Program-made: the position numbers and the translations under genes | Assembly (NCBI RefSeq): GCF_014205295.1 | Contig: NZ_JACHNF010000001.1 | Location: 124,001 to 188,000, forward strand | DNA length: 64,000 nucleotides | Direction of reading: 5' to 3' | DNA from: Kribbella solani | Lineage (GTDB): Bacteria > Actinomycetota > Actinomycetes > Propionibacteriales > Kribbellaceae | The notes under the pieces: model-generated | The model's input: only the letters and a program-made list of their open reading frames with translations | The model's database searches: none | What the model was told of the DNA's origin: nothing | Shown here: positions 8,616-20,668 of the stretch, one piece after another | Layout of the letters: every line of letters starts with the position of its first letter | How positions within the stretch are numbered: position 1 is the stretch's first letter

Positions 8616-9412
8616 TGCGCGGCGCGTCGAACGAGTCACTCGCCCGGGCCGAGCAGGCCCTGGCGGGTGCGACGCCGGCCGAGGAACTGGGCGGCGAGCT
8701 GTTCTCGATCGCCCGGCTGCTGGACGGCAGCGGCGCGCTCCGGCGCGCACTGACCGACCCGGCCCGTCCGGCGGCCGCCAAGGCAGGGCTGGCACGGCAG
8801 TTGTTCGGCGGCAAGATCTCGGCGGCGGCGCTCGAGGTGCTGTCCGCCGCGGTGACCGGTCGCTGGGTCAGTGGCCGGGACCTGGGCGACGCGCTGGACC
8901 AGCTCAGCGTCCAGGCCGAGGTGGCCTACGCCGACACCCGGCGGACGCTGGACGAGGTCGAGGACCAGCTGTTCCGGCTGGACCGGGTGGTCGCCGCCGA
9001 GCGGGCGCTGGCCGACAAGCTCGGTGACCGCGCGATCCCGGTGGAACGCCGCCAGGAGCTGATCCGTGGACTGCTGCAGGGCAAGGCCGACGCCACCACG
9101 GTGCGGCTGGCCGAACGGGCCGTCGACGGCCGGGGCCGTAGCTTCGCGGGCTCGCTGCGGGTGTACCAGGTCGCCGCGGCGGCCCGGCGCAGCGCGAGCA
9201 TCGCGACCGTACGGGTCGCCGGCGACCTGTCCGCGGCGGAGCGCAACCGGCTCGCGACGGCACTCGGCCGGCAGTACGGCCGGGAGATCCAGCTGAACGT
9301 GATCGTCGACCCGAGCGTGGTCGGCGGCGTCCGGGTGGACATCGGCGACGAAGTGATCGACGGAACCATCGCGGCCAAGCTCGACGAAGCGCAACGGCGC
9401 ATCGCGGGCTGA
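8615..9412 (+). CDS. atpH: ATP synthase F1 subunit delta
   Basis: The 265-aa protein links the top of F1 to the b-subunit stalk. It has the N-terminal helical domain and a C-terminal segment with VDPSVVGGVRVDIGDEVIDG and the run AKLDEAQRRI, typical of the delta/OSCP family. It is about 85 residues longer than the E. coli protein. The overlap with atpF and the 90-base gap to atpA fit an operon. At 9161 the tripeptide VYQ is encoded GTG TAC CAG, a useful contrast with the GTATACCA spellings found after 33 kb. Confidence 0.94.
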   Translation: MRGASNESLARAEQALAGATPAEELGGELFSIARLLDGSGALRRALTDPARPAAAKAGLARQLFGGKISAAALEVLSAAVTGRWVSGRDLGDALDQLSVQAEVAYADTRRTLDEVEDQLFRLDRVVAAERALADKLGDRAIPVERRQELIRGLLQGKADATTVRLAERAVDGRGRSFAGSLRVYQVAAAARRSASIATVRVAGDLSAAERNRLATALGRQYGREIQLNVIVDPSVVGGVRVDIGDEVIDGTIAAKLDEAQRRIAG

Positions 9413-9502
9413 CGGCCCTTAACGACAGAAGCGGCGCTAAGGGTCCGGAAAAGCCTTTAGAGCCACGACAGGCCAGCAAGGTCAAAGGAAGCAGGAAACG
9501 CA

Positions 9503-11140
9503 ATGGCTGAGCTCACGATCAGGCCGGAGGAGATCCGGGACGCCCTGGATCGGTTCGTCACCGATTACCAGCCCGACGAGGTGGCTGCCGAAGAGGTCGG
9601 TACCGTCGTCGACGCCGGTGACGGGATCGCGCACGTCGAGGGCCTGCCCTCGGTGATGACCAACGAGCTGCTCGAGTTCGAGGACGGCACCCGCGGGATC
9701 GCGCTGAACCTCGACGTCCGCGAGATCGGTGTCGCCGTCCTCGGTGAGTTCGACGGGATCGAGGAGGGCCAGCAGGTCCGCCGGACCGGCCAGGTGCTTT
9801 CGGTACCGGTCGGCGAGGGCTACCTCGGCCGCGTGATCGACCCGCTGGGCAAGCCGATCGACGGCCTCGGCGAGATCAAGGACCTCGAGGGCAACCGCGC
9901 GCTGGAGCTGCAGGCGGCCGGCGTGATGGACCGCCAGGAGGTCCGGCAGCCGCTGCAGACCGGGATCAAGGCGATCGACGGCATGATCCCGATCGGCCGG
10001 GGCCAGCGGCAGCTGATCATCGGTGACCGCAAGACCGGCAAGACCGCGATCGCGGTCGACACGATCATCAACCAGAAGGCCAACTGGGACTCCGGTGACC
10101 CGGAGAAGCAGATGCGCTGCATCTACGTGGCGATCGGCCAGAAGGGCTCGACGATCGCCGCCGTCCGCGGTGCGCTCGAAGAGGCCGGCGCGATGGAGTA
10201 CACCACCATCGTCGCCTCCCCGGCGTCCGACCCGGCCGGCTTCAAGTACGTCGCGCCGTACACCGGCTCGGCGATCGGCCAGCACTGGATGTACCAGGGC
10301 AAGCACGTCCTGATCGTGTTCGACGACCTGACCAAGCAGGCCGAGGCGTACCGCGCGATGTCGCTGCTGCTGCGCCGCCCGCCGGGCCGCGAGGCGTACC
10401 CGGGTGACGTCTTCTACCTGCACAGCCGGCTGCTCGAGCGTTGCGCGAAGCTGTCGAACGAGCTCGGCGCGGGCTCGATGACCGGTCTGCCGGTGATCGA
10501 GACCAAGGCGAACGACGTCTCGGCGTTCATCCCGACCAACGTCATCTCGATCACCGACGGCCAGATCTTCCTGCAGTCCGACCTGTTCAACGCCAACATC
10601 CGGCCGGCCATCGACGTCGGTATCTCGGTCTCCCGGGTCGGTACGGCCGCGCAGATCAAGGGTATGAAGAAGGTCGCCGGAACGCTGAAGCTGGACCTTG
10701 CCCAGTTCCGCGCGATGGAGGCGTTCGCGATGTTCGCGTCCGACCTGGACGCCACCTCGCGCCGGCAGCTCGACCGTGGCCAGCGGCTGGTTCAGCTGCT
10801 GCGTCAGCCGCAGTACTCGCCGTACCCGGTCGAGGACCAGATCATCTCGATCTGGGCCGGTACCACCGGGCACTTCGACGACGTGCCGGTGAACGACGTG
10901 CTCCGGTTCGAGCGGGACTTCCTGGACTACCTGCGCCGGGAGAGCAAGGTGCTCAGCGCGATCCGTGAGTCCGGTCAGTTCGGCGACGACGAGGCGCAGG
11001 CCGCGACCGACGCGCTGAAGGCGTTCAAGCCGACCTTCCAGACCTCCGAGGGCACCCTGCTCGGCACCGAGGCGGAAGCCGAGGCGATGGACGAAGAGGA
11101 CGTCGAGCAGGAGCAGATCGTCAAGCAGAAGCGGGGCTGA
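9503..11140 (+). CDS. atpA: ATP synthase F1 subunit alpha
   Basis: The 545-aa non-catalytic nucleotide-binding subunit of F1. The P-loop is GDRKTGKT at residues 174-181, and the family motif PAISVGLS is represented by [13 protein letters not shown]. The C-terminal 30 residues are acidic and end [11 protein letters not shown], an extension like that of mycobacterial alpha subunits, where it suppresses ATP hydrolysis; whether it does so here is inference. A short inverted repeat (CCCTTA ... TAAGGG, about 9416-9441) lies in the 90-base gap upstream and may modulate expression. Confidence 0.97.
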   Translation: MAELTIRPEEIRDALDRFVTDYQPDEVAAEEVGTVVDAGDGIAHVEGLPSVMTNELLEFEDGTRGIALNLDVREIGVAVLGEFDGIEEGQQVRRTGQVLSVPVGEGYLGRVIDPLGKPIDGLGEIKDLEGNRALELQAAGVMDRQEVRQPLQTGIKAIDGMIPIGRGQRQLIIGDRKTGKTAIAVDTIINQKANWDSGDPEKQMRCIYVAIGQKGSTIAAVRGALEEAGAMEYTTIVASPASDPAGFKYVAPYTGSAIGQHWMYQGKHVLIVFDDLTKQAEAYRAMSLLLRRPPGREAYPGDVFYLHSRLLERCAKLSNELGAGSMTGLPVIETKANDVSAFIPTNVISITDGQIFLQSDLFNANIRPAIDVGISVSRVGTAAQIKGMKKVAGTLKLDLAQFRAMEAFAMFASDLDATSRRQLDRGQRLVQLLRQPQYSPYPVEDQIISIWAGTTGHFDDVPVNDVLRFERDFLDYLRRESKVLSAIRESGQFGDDEAQAATDALKAFKPTFQTSEGTLLGTEAEAEAMDEEDVEQEQIVKQKRG

Positions 11141-11146
11141 TCGACC

Positions 11147-13517
<2,371 letters not shown>

Positions 13518-13518
<1 letters not shown>

Positions 13519-13910
13519 TGGCTGACCACTTGGAGGTGGCGCTGGTCGCCGCCGAGCGGACGGTCTGGCAGGGGCAGGCGAAGATCGTCATCGCCCGGAC
13601 CACGGACGGCGACGTCGGCATCCTGCCCGGCCACGCGCCGCTGCTGGGCCTGCTGCAGGGCGGCACCGTCCAGGTGCGGACCGTCGACGACGAGTACTTC
13701 GTCGCGGCCGCGCCGGACGGCTTCATCTCGGTGGCGAACGACCGGGTCTCGATCCTGGCCGAGAACGCCGAGATGGGTCACGACATCGACCTCGAAGAGG
13801 CTCGCCGGGACCTCGAGCAGGCGCTGGCCGCCGGGCTCGACACCGACGAGGACACCGACGAGGTGCGACTCGCCGAGGCCAGGGTTCGGGCCGCCGAGCA
13901 GACTGCCTAA
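13518..13910 (+). CDS. atpC: ATP synthase F1 subunit epsilon
   Basis: The 130-aa protein has the N-terminal beta-sandwich motif GDVGILPGHAPLLGLL and a C-terminal pair of charged helices. It sits against the c-ring and gamma and tunes ATP hydrolysis. TGA of atpD and ATG 13518 overlap by one base, so the genes are translationally coupled. This is the last gene of the core operon. Confidence 0.95.
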
Positions 13911-13958
13911 CCGGACCTGCCATAATCGAATATCGTCACTGACAGTACGGTTCTCCGG

Positions 13959-13990
13959 GGTGCCCGGGTGAGTACCGAAGATCGGGCACC
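13959..13990 (+). terminator. Stem-loop after the atp operon
   Basis: GGTGCCCG (13959-13966) pairs perfectly with CGGGCACC (13983-13990) across a 16-base loop, between the atpC stop and the next start. No T-run follows, so it may be a weak terminator or attenuator, or an RNA stability element. Confidence 0.4.
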
Positions 13991-14010
13991 GGAAATGAGG
14001 TCGGCAAGGT

Positions 14011-14442
14011 ATGAGGACAGCCCTCGATGTCGTCGGGGTCTGTCTGCTTGCCGCCGTGCTGTTCATCGTGCTGGTCGCGTTCCGCCGTCGCTGGTTGTCC
14101 AGGGACGGCGGAACTTTTGATTGCAGCCTGCAGCTCGCGCAGAAGGAACACGGCCGCGGCTGGGCCCTCGGCCTGGCCCGCTACGTCGGCGACGACCTGC
14201 AGTGGTTCCGCGTCTTCAGCCTGGCCTGGTGGCCCAAGCTGGTGGTCAACCGCCGCCAGCTCGAAGGCATCACCACCCGCCGCCCGATGGGCAACGAGCC
14301 CCTGGTCACGTACGCCGGCCACGTCATCGTCGACGCCAAACTGCACGACCGCACGGTCCACTTCGCGATGACCGAAGAAGCCCTCACCGGCGTCCTCGCC
14401 TGGATGGAATCCGCACCCCCGAGCACCCAGACGTACCTGTAA
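14011..14442 (+). CDS. DUF2550 family membrane-anchored protein
   Basis: The 143-aa protein has one N-terminal hydrophobic helix (residues 5-24) followed by a basic stretch and a compact soluble domain containing WFRVFSLAWWPKLVVNR. This pattern and the position just after atpC match the actinobacterial DUF2550 family (Rv1312 in M. tuberculosis). The function is unknown. ATG 14011 is preceded by a GAGG-containing leader. Confidence 0.8.
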   Translation: MRTALDVVGVCLLAAVLFIVLVAFRRRWLSRDGGTFDCSLQLAQKEHGRGWALGLARYVGDDLQWFRVFSLAWWPKLVVNRRQLEGITTRRPMGNEPLVTYAGHVIVDAKLHDRTVHFAMTEEALTGVLAWMESAPPSTQTYL

Positions 14443-14477
14443 CTAGTACCCGCCGGACCAGGTCAGGCCCCTCGCTC

Positions 14478-14506
14478 TTGACATGCGTGCTTGGTGTTCG
14501 TAGGTT
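14478..14506 (+). promoter_or_regulatory. Promoter of the lacI-type regulator
   Basis: A perfect TTGACA (14478-14483) is followed after 17 bases by TAGGTT (14501-14506), a consensus-like housekeeping promoter. Transcription should start near 14513, exactly where the first CATACGTA operator-like repeat lies. Confidence 0.7.
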
Positions 14507-14512
14507 CCTGCG

Positions 14513-14564
14513 CATACGTAAGAGCAACGCGCTCCAAGCTCGTAGCTGGTTGTTCATACGTATG
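14513..14564 (+). promoter_or_regulatory. Paired CATACGTA operator-like sites
   Basis: CATACGTA at 14513-14520 and the full palindrome CATACGTATG at 14555-14564 are both followed by AGAGC/AGC and are spaced 42 bases start to start (about four helical turns). They lie at and just after the predicted transcription start of the LacI-family gene, the usual place for autorepression. The binding protein is inferred to be that regulator. Confidence 0.55.
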
Positions 14565-14594
14565 AGCGTGCACCGACTGCTTGTAGGAGAGCTG

Positions 14595-15611
14595 ATGAAA
14601 GCGCCGCGTCAGGCTGATGTCGCCCGGCTTGCCGGGGTGTCGCAGTCGGCGGTGTCGCGGGTGGTGAGTGGCGACATCGACCGGATTCCGCTGGAGACCC
14701 GGGACCGGATTCTCGCGGCGGTGCGGGAGCTCGGGTACGTCCCGAACGCGGCCGCGCGGAATCTCCGGAACAAGCGCAATCGGCTGCTCGGCGTACACAC
14801 CTTCGAGGCGGTGTTCCCGCATGCCCGTGAGGACTTCTACTTCGAGTTCCTGCTCGGGATCGAGGAGCGGGCCGAGGAGCTCGGGTACGACCTGGTGCTC
14901 TTCACGTCGACGGGTACGAAAGACGGCCGCCGCCGGATCTACCGGGACGGGACGAACCGGCTGAACCTTGCCGACGGCACCGTTCTGCTCGGTGCCGCGA
15001 CCGACCGGGACGAGCTGGCCCGGTTGTCGCACGACGGCTACCTGTTCGTCCACATCGGCCGCCGGGAGGTGCCGGGCGCGGCGATTCCGTGCATCATCCC
15101 CGACTACGCGACGGCCGCCGACCAGATCGTCACGTCGCTGGCCGAGCGCGGGCACCGGCACTTGGCGTACCTGCACTCGGGCGCCGACCAGGAGGCGTAC
15201 GCGGATCGCCGCACCGGCTACCGGGCAGCGGTCGAACGCCTTGGACTGCAAGACCGCTCGCCGGGTTATCGCGGCGAGCCGGGGCTGACCGACGCGTGGC
15301 TGGACGAGCTGGCCGCCGGACCGGAGACCGCGGTGGTGGCCGAGAACATCGGCCAGGCCGAGGACCTACGGAACCGGCTGGCCGCGCGCGGCCTGACCAT
15401 TCCGGCGGATCTGTCGGTGGCCGTGCTGGAGGGATCGAGTGACGAGCCTGGGCACCGGTGGGACTGCCTGGTGATCACGCGCAAGGAGATCGGCCGGATC
15501 GCGATCGACGCCCTGGTGGCGCGGATCGAGGCTCCGGACGTGGAGCCGGTCAGCCAACTGGTGCCCTGCGACCTGGTGGCCGGCGAAACCGTCGCCGCGC
15601 CCCGTACCTAA
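14595..15611 (+). CDS. LacI-family transcriptional regulator
   Basis: The 338-aa repressor has the N-terminal helix-turn-helix and hinge helix: DVARLAGVSQSAVSRVVSGD at about residues 8-27 and YVPNAAARNLRNKR after it. The rest is a periplasmic-binding-protein-like sugar sensor. ATG 14595 is chosen because TAGGAGAG lies just upstream and the family starts close before DVARLAG. The paired CATACGTA sites suggest autoregulation. The next gene follows after 10 bases, so the FAD enzyme and perhaps the DUF6351 gene are likely targets or operon partners. Confidence 0.9.
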   Translation: MKAPRQADVARLAGVSQSAVSRVVSGDIDRIPLETRDRILAAVRELGYVPNAAARNLRNKRNRLLGVHTFEAVFPHAREDFYFEFLLGIEERAEELGYDLVLFTSTGTKDGRRRIYRDGTNRLNLADGTVLLGAATDRDELARLSHDGYLFVHIGRREVPGAAIPCIIPDYATAADQIVTSLAERGHRHLAYLHSGADQEAYADRRTGYRAAVERLGLQDRSPGYRGEPGLTDAWLDELAAGPETAVVAENIGQAEDLRNRLAARGLTIPADLSVAVLEGSSDEPGHRWDCLVITRKEIGRIAIDALVARIEAPDVEPVSQLVPCDLVAGETVAAPRT

Positions 15612-15621
15612 GGAGTAGCCG

Positions 15622-17181
15622 GTGGAGCTAGACACAGATGTCCTCGTAGTCGGCGGTGGACTGGGTGGGGTGGCCGCGGCATTGGCGGCCGTCAAGCTGG
15701 GCCACCGCGTCGTGCTGACCGAGCCGACCGACTGGCTGGGTGGGCAGCTGACCAGCCAGCTCGTGCCACCGGACGAGCATCCGTGGATCGAGGAGTACGC
15801 CGCCGCCGGGTACGCCGACCTGCGCAACCGGATCCGGGCGTACTACCGGCGCAACTACCCGCTCCGCCCCGAAGTCGCTGCCGATCCATTGCTCGATCCG
15901 GGTCTTGGTGTGGTCAGCCGGTTCTGCCATGAACCACGGGTCGCCGCGGCCGTACTGGACGAGATGGTCGCACCTTGGCGCGCGTCCGGCCGGCTCCGCG
16001 TGTACTTGGAGCACGAGCCGATCGCGGCGTCGACCAACGGCGACGAGATCGAGGCGGTGACGCTCCGGGACCTGCGTGCCGGTGCTGAGTTGACGGTCTC
16101 GGCGGCGTACGTGGTGGACGCGACCGAGCTCGGTGACCTGCTGGAACTGGCGCATGTCGAGCGTGTGATCGGCGCCGAGGGCTGCGACCAGACCGGCGAG
16201 CTGCACGCACCCGAGGTCGCGAATCCCCTTGATCAGCAGGCGTTCTCGTGGTGTTTCGCGCTGGAGCATCGCGCGGGGGAGGACCACACCATCGACAGGC
16301 CGGCCGGGTACGAGCACTGGCGGGACACGGTCGCGCCGTTCTGGCCGGGATCGCAGTTGTCCTGGACCGATGTCGTACCGGTGACGCTGGAGCGGCGGGA
16401 GTGGAAGCTGTTCGAGCCGAACCCGGATCAGCGCGCACCGTTCTCGATCTGGCGGTACCGGCAGATCCTTGCCAGTAGCAACTTTGTCGACAAGGTGATC
16501 CCGGACGCCACCGTGGTGAACTGGCCACAGCTCGACTACTGGGAGCAGCCGCTGCTCGGCGGACCGGACCCTGCGGTCGCGCTGGCCGCGAGCCGGGATC
16601 TGTCGCTGTCCTTCCTCTACTGGATGCAGACCGAGGCCGGCTATCCCGGGTTGCGGTTGCGGCCGGACCTCGCTGGTACCGCGGACGGTCTGGCGAAGAC
16701 GCCGTACATCCGCGAGGCACGGCGAATCCAGGCCGAGTTCACCGTGCTGGAGCAACACGTCGGGGTTGAGGCACGACCGGACGGGTCCGGTAGCGAGGTT
16801 TTCGCGGACACGGTCGGCCTCGGCCGGTACCGGATCGACCTGCACCCGAGCACGGCCGGGCGTACCTATGTCGACATCGAGGCGTACCCGTTCCAGATTC
16901 CGCTCGGGGCGCTGATCCCGGTCCGGGTGAACAACCTGCTGCCGGCGAACAAGAACATCGGCACGACGCACATCACCAACGGTTGCTACCGGCTGCACCC
17001 GGTCGAATGGAGCATCGGCGAGGCAGTTGGCGCGCTGGCCGGGTTCTGCCTGACCGAAGGCCTGTCACCACGCAAGGTTCGTAACGATCCGACCCACCTG
17101 GCCGACTACCAGCGCCTGCTGGCGGACACCCTGAAGATCCCGCTGGCCTGGCCGGAAGACATCCGCACCTACCGTGACTGA
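15622..17181 (+). CDS. FAD-dependent oxidoreductase
   Basis: The 519-aa protein begins with the dinucleotide-binding motif VLVVGGGLGGVAAALAAVKLG and continues WLGGQLTSQ, the pattern of the FAD_oxidored (PF12831-like) group. The C-terminal part has ALIPVRVNNLLPANKNIG and a final GEAVGALAGFCL, the usual second FAD contact. No secretion signal is seen. Substrates of this family are mostly unknown; many members sit in sugar or glycoside catabolic loci, which fits the LacI regulator upstream. GTG 15622 has AAGGAG 8 bases before it. Confidence 0.82.
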   Translation: MELDTDVLVVGGGLGGVAAALAAVKLGHRVVLTEPTDWLGGQLTSQLVPPDEHPWIEEYAAAGYADLRNRIRAYYRRNYPLRPEVAADPLLDPGLGVVSRFCHEPRVAAAVLDEMVAPWRASGRLRVYLEHEPIAASTNGDEIEAVTLRDLRAGAELTVSAAYVVDATELGDLLELAHVERVIGAEGCDQTGELHAPEVANPLDQQAFSWCFALEHRAGEDHTIDRPAGYEHWRDTVAPFWPGSQLSWTDVVPVTLERREWKLFEPNPDQRAPFSIWRYRQILASSNFVDKVIPDATVVNWPQLDYWEQPLLGGPDPAVALAASRDLSLSFLYWMQTEAGYPGLRLRPDLAGTADGLAKTPYIREARRIQAEFTVLEQHVGVEARPDGSGSEVFADTVGLGRYRIDLHPSTAGRTYVDIEAYPFQIPLGALIPVRVNNLLPANKNIGTTHITNGCYRLHPVEWSIGEAVGALAGFCLTEGLSPRKVRNDPTHLADYQRLLADTLKIPLAWPEDIRTYRD

Positions 17182-17272
17182 ACGGCTGCATCAGGTCCCC
17201 TGAGCTCGGTGACCGGTCCATCCGGGACAATTGACCGGCACCGACCGCCCATTGATGAGCTGAGGAGGAACG

Positions 17273-19372
17273 CTGACTTCCCGACCGCGACGGATCATCG
17301 CCGCGCTGATCGCCGGTGTGTTGGTGTTCCCCCTGGTCCCGGCGGTCACGTCGCGGCCGGTGAAACTGCAGGTGCTGTCGAGTCGCGCGGACGCGGTCAC
17401 CGGCGGTGACGCCCTGATCCATCTTGACGTGCCGAACCCGGACGACCAGGTCCGGGTGACACTGAACGGCAAGGACGTGTCCTCGGTGTTCACCACCGAC
17501 GACACCGGCCTGACCGGCCTGGTCGGGAACCTCCGCCTCGGTGCGAACGAACTTCGCGCCGAGGCCGGCGGGCGGCGGACGACGCTCGAAGTACGCAATC
17601 ATCCGGCCGACGGCCCGATCTTCTCCGGGCCGCACGAGCAGCCGTTCCAGTGCGAGACCACGAAGTTCAAGCTCCCGGTGATCGGCGGCACGCTCGGCCC
17701 GCCGGAGGACGCCGCCTGCACGGTGCCGGGGCGAGTCGACTACTTCTACCGGACCACCGCGCGGAAGTGGGCGAAGTGGCCGGACGGCGCGCGCCGGTAC
17801 CCGCGCGATCTGGCCGACACGGACTCCGGCGATCCGTTCATCGTCCGGATGGAGACCGACAGCGCGAACCGGGCGGTCGTCCAGACCAGCATGCTGCACG
17901 ACCCACTGCGCGACCCGGTGCCGACACCGACACACCGGTCCGCGAGCTGGAACGGCCGCGCGATCTTCACGCTCGGTGGTGGCTGCGCGGGCGGTTGGTA
18001 CCGCTCCGGATCGGTCACCGGCGGGGTGACCGATCCGGTGTTGCTCGGGCGCGGGTACGCGCTGATGTCGTCGTCGCTGAACGTCTTCGGGCAGAACTGC
18101 AACGACGTGATCGCGGCCGAGTCGGCGTCGATGACGAAAGAGTTCTTCATCGAGCACTACGGCCGGCCGGACTTCACGATCGGCTTCGGCTGCTCCGGCG
18201 GTTCGTACCAGGCGCAGCAGATCACCGACAACTATCCGGGCATCTTCGACGGGATCATCGTCGGGTGCTCGTTCCCGGATGTCGGGTTCGGCACGGTGTC
18301 GTTCATCAGCGACGCGTGGTTGCTGGATTCGTACTTCCGGGCGCGAAGTACGGTGCAGTGGACGCAGGAACAGAAACGCCGGGTCGCGGGCTTCGCCACG
18401 TACGCGACGTTGCCGAGTATGGCGCTGAGCGCGCGCCGGATCGATCCACGGCGGAACTGTGGCATCGTCCCGGTCGGCCTGCGGTACGACCCGGTGCGGA
18501 AGCCGGACGGGGTTCGGTGCGATGTGTACGACCATGCGGTCAACCAGTACGGCGCCGATCCGCTGACCGGGTTCGCGCGGCGGCCGTTGGACAACGTCGG
18601 CGTGCAGTACGGGCTGAAGGTGCTGCGGTCCGGGGGGATCACGCCGGAACAGTTCCTTGATCTGAACGACCGGGTCGGCGGATTCGATGCCGACGCCAAC
18701 CTCGTCCCCGGGCGTACGGTCGCTGATCCGGAGGCGGTGCGGACGGCGTACCGGACCGGGCGGTTGAACAGCGGTGGCGGCGGGTTGAAGGACGTGCCGA
18801 TCATCGACTACCGGGCGTACTCCGACAATGCGCCGTGGGGCGACATTCACGTGCGGTACCAGACGCTGTCGATGCGCGCGCGGTTGCAGAAGGCGAACGG
18901 TACGGCGGTCAACCAGGTCAGTTTGCTGGAGGATCTGCGGTATGGGTTGTTCAGCACCGGCAGTCCGCTGTTGCGGCATGCGATCGACGCGATGGACGCG
19001 TGGTTGACCCAGCTGACGGCAGACGCCACCGATCGGCCGCGGATCGACAAGATCATCGCGGCGCACCCGTCCGGCTTGGCCGAGGGTTGCCGCGGCCCCG
19101 ACGGCTTCATCAAGCAGTCCTTGGACCGGAGCCCGTCGTCACGCTGCGAACGCCTGTACCCGTCGGCATCGTTCCCCCGCGAGGTCGCCGGCGCCGGTGT
19201 CGCTGCCGACGTGATCAAGTGCAACCTCCGCCCCCTCCGCCGCTGGGACTACCCCGGATTCACCGACGCCCAGTGGGCCAAACTCCGCTCCATCTTCCCG
19301 GCCGGCGTCTGCGACTGGTCCAAACCAGGCGTAGACCAGCAACCCCTCGAAGGAACCTGGCTCACCTACTGA
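17273..19372 (+). CDS. Secreted DUF6351-like protein, possible esterase fold; apparent CTG start
   Basis: The protein of about 699 aa has a clear export signal (TSRPRRIIAALIAGVLVFPL) before the mature chain. The central part shows GGGCAGGW, then GFGCSGGSYQAQQ near residue 300, a Gly-x-Ser-Gly nucleophile-elbow pattern typical of alpha/beta hydrolases such as tannase-like enzymes. The overall match is to the DUF6351 family. No ATG, GTG or TTG lies between the in-frame stop at 17261 and GTG 17318, which would cut the signal peptide. CTG 17273, four bases after GGAGG (17264-17268), is the best start. Confidence 0.72.
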   Translation: MTSRPRRIIAALIAGVLVFPLVPAVTSRPVKLQVLSSRADAVTGGDALIHLDVPNPDDQVRVTLNGKDVSSVFTTDDTGLTGLVGNLRLGANELRAEAGGRRTTLEVRNHPADGPIFSGPHEQPFQCETTKFKLPVIGGTLGPPEDAACTVPGRVDYFYRTTARKWAKWPDGARRYPRDLADTDSGDPFIVRMETDSANRAVVQTSMLHDPLRDPVPTPTHRSASWNGRAIFTLGGGCAGGWYRSGSVTGGVTDPVLLGRGYALMSSSLNVFGQNCNDVIAAESASMTKEFFIEHYGRPDFTIGFGCSGGSYQAQQITDNYPGIFDGIIVGCSFPDVGFGTVSFISDAWLLDSYFRARSTVQWTQEQKRRVAGFATYATLPSMALSARRIDPRRNCGIVPVGLRYDPVRKPDGVRCDVYDHAVNQYGADPLTGFARRPLDNVGVQYGLKVLRSGGITPEQFLDLNDRVGGFDADANLVPGRTVADPEAVRTAYRTGRLNSGGGGLKDVPIIDYRAYSDNAPWGDIHVRYQTLSMRARLQKANGTAVNQVSLLEDLRYGLFSTGSPLLRHAIDAMDAWLTQLTADATDRPRIDKIIAAHPSGLAEGCRGPDGFIKQSLDRSPSSRCERLYPSASFPREVAGAGVAADVIKCNLRPLRRWDYPGFTDAQWAKLRSIFPAGVCDWSKPGVDQQPLEGTWLTY

Positions 19373-19579
19373 GGTACGCGGCCATCTGATACCCATCCGG
19401 CTCGTTGTGCTGCCGAGTGGAAACCCCCGTACACCCGTACGTCGCTTCGCATTGCGCTTGCTGGTTTGCGCTGACTGGCTGTGACGGGGGTTGGTAACGA
19501 TTCCAGATTTGTCCTGGGACGCTCCGGCAAGCGGTTGCGAGATGGGCTCAAGACGCGACAATATCGAACAAAGGGGAAC

Positions 19580-19593
19580 GGAAAGCGCTCTCC
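19580..19593 (+). promoter_or_regulatory. LacI-type operator upstream of ABC importer
   Basis: GGAAAGCGCTCTCC contains the central AGCGCT palindrome common in operators of actinobacterial sugar repressors such as CebR-like LacI proteins. It lies 38 bases before the first permease gene. A second, weaker match GCAAGCGGTTGC is at 19527-19538. Both differ from the CATACGTA sites of the LacI gene at 14595, so another repressor is likely. The rest of the 19373-19630 gap holds no gene. Confidence 0.5.
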
Positions 19594-19630
19594 ACTGTGA
19601 GGGCGACGACAACCACCCAGGGAGTCTCGC

Positions 19631-20668
19631 GTGGCTCGAACCGATGCAATCCAAGACCGGTCAATCCCGGAAAATGATTCCGCCGGCCCCGGCCCCGGCC
19701 CCGGCCCCGGCGCCGGTCCACCGGGCCCGGCCGCGGGGAGTAGATCGCGCGGCCGGACGCTCTCCTGGTGGGCGCGCGCCCGCCGGGACAAGATCCTGCT
19801 GCTGATGGCGCTGCCCGGGCTGGCGCTGCTGCTGGCGTTCCACTACCTCCCGCTGCTCGGAAACCTGATCGCCTTCCAGGAGTACCTCCCGTTCGTACCG
19901 CTCGGCCGCAGCGCCTGGGTCGGCTGGGACAACTTCGCCGTCATCTTCAACGGTGACGCCGAGTTCCTGAACGCCCTGAAGAACACGCTGCTGATCACCC
20001 TGGTGCAGGTCATCTTCGTGTTCCCGGCGCCGATCGCGCTCGCCCTGCTGCTGAACAGCCTGCTGTCCGAGCGGATCAAGCGGATCGTCCAGTCGGTGCT
20101 GTACCTGCCGCACTTCCTGTCCTGGGTGATCGTGGTGGCGATCTTCCAGCAGGTCCTCGGCGGCAGCGGGCTGATCAACAACTTCCTCCGCGAACACGGG
20201 ATGAGCACGATCGACTTCCTCGGCAACCCGGACGGCTTCATCGCGCTGCTCACCAGCCAGGTGATCTGGAAGGACACCGGCTGGGGCACGATCCTGTTCC
20301 TCGCCGCGCTCACCCAGATCGACCAGGGCCTGTACGAGGCCGCCCGCGTCGACGGCGCGTCCCGCTGGCGGCAGCTGTGGCACGTCACCGTTCCCGGAAT
20401 CCGCGGCCTGATCATCCTGCTGCTGATCCTGCGCCTCGGCGACTCGCTGACCGTCGGCTTCGAGCAGATCATCCTGCAACAGAATCTGGTCGGCAGACCG
20501 GCCAGCGAGGTCCTCGACACGTACGTCTACAACAACGGCGTACTGGCCGGCCAATGGGGCGTCTCCGCCGCGGTCGGACTGGTCAAGGGCCTCTTCGGCG
20601 TAGCCCTCGTACTAGGCGCGAACAAAGTGGCCCACCTCTTCGGCGAGGCAGGAGTGTACAAGAAATGA
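19631..20668 (+). CDS. ABC sugar transporter permease (LplB type)
   Basis: The 345-aa protein has six membrane helices and the permease EAA loop EAARVDGASRWRQLWHVTVPG near residue 237. It most resembles LplB/YteP permeases that import complex oligosaccharides. The N-terminus carries a Pro-Gly run (residues 21-33) made by a GGCCCC hexamer repeat in the DNA. GTG 19631 is preceded by AGGGAG. It overlaps the next permease gene by four bases. No ATPase gene is nearby, so a shared MsiK-type ATPase is likely. Confidence 0.9.
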   Translation: MARTDAIQDRSIPENDSAGPGPGPGPGAGPPGPAAGSRSRGRTLSWWARARRDKILLLMALPGLALLLAFHYLPLLGNLIAFQEYLPFVPLGRSAWVGWDNFAVIFNGDAEFLNALKNTLLITLVQVIFVFPAPIALALLLNSLLSERIKRIVQSVLYLPHFLSWVIVVAIFQQVLGGSGLINNFLREHGMSTIDFLGNPDGFIALLTSQVIWKDTGWGTILFLAALTQIDQGLYEAARVDGASRWRQLWHVTVPGIRGLIILLLILRLGDSLTVGFEQIILQQNLVGRPASEVLDTYVYNNGVLAGQWGVSAAVGLVKGLFGVALVLGANKVAHLFGEAGVYKK

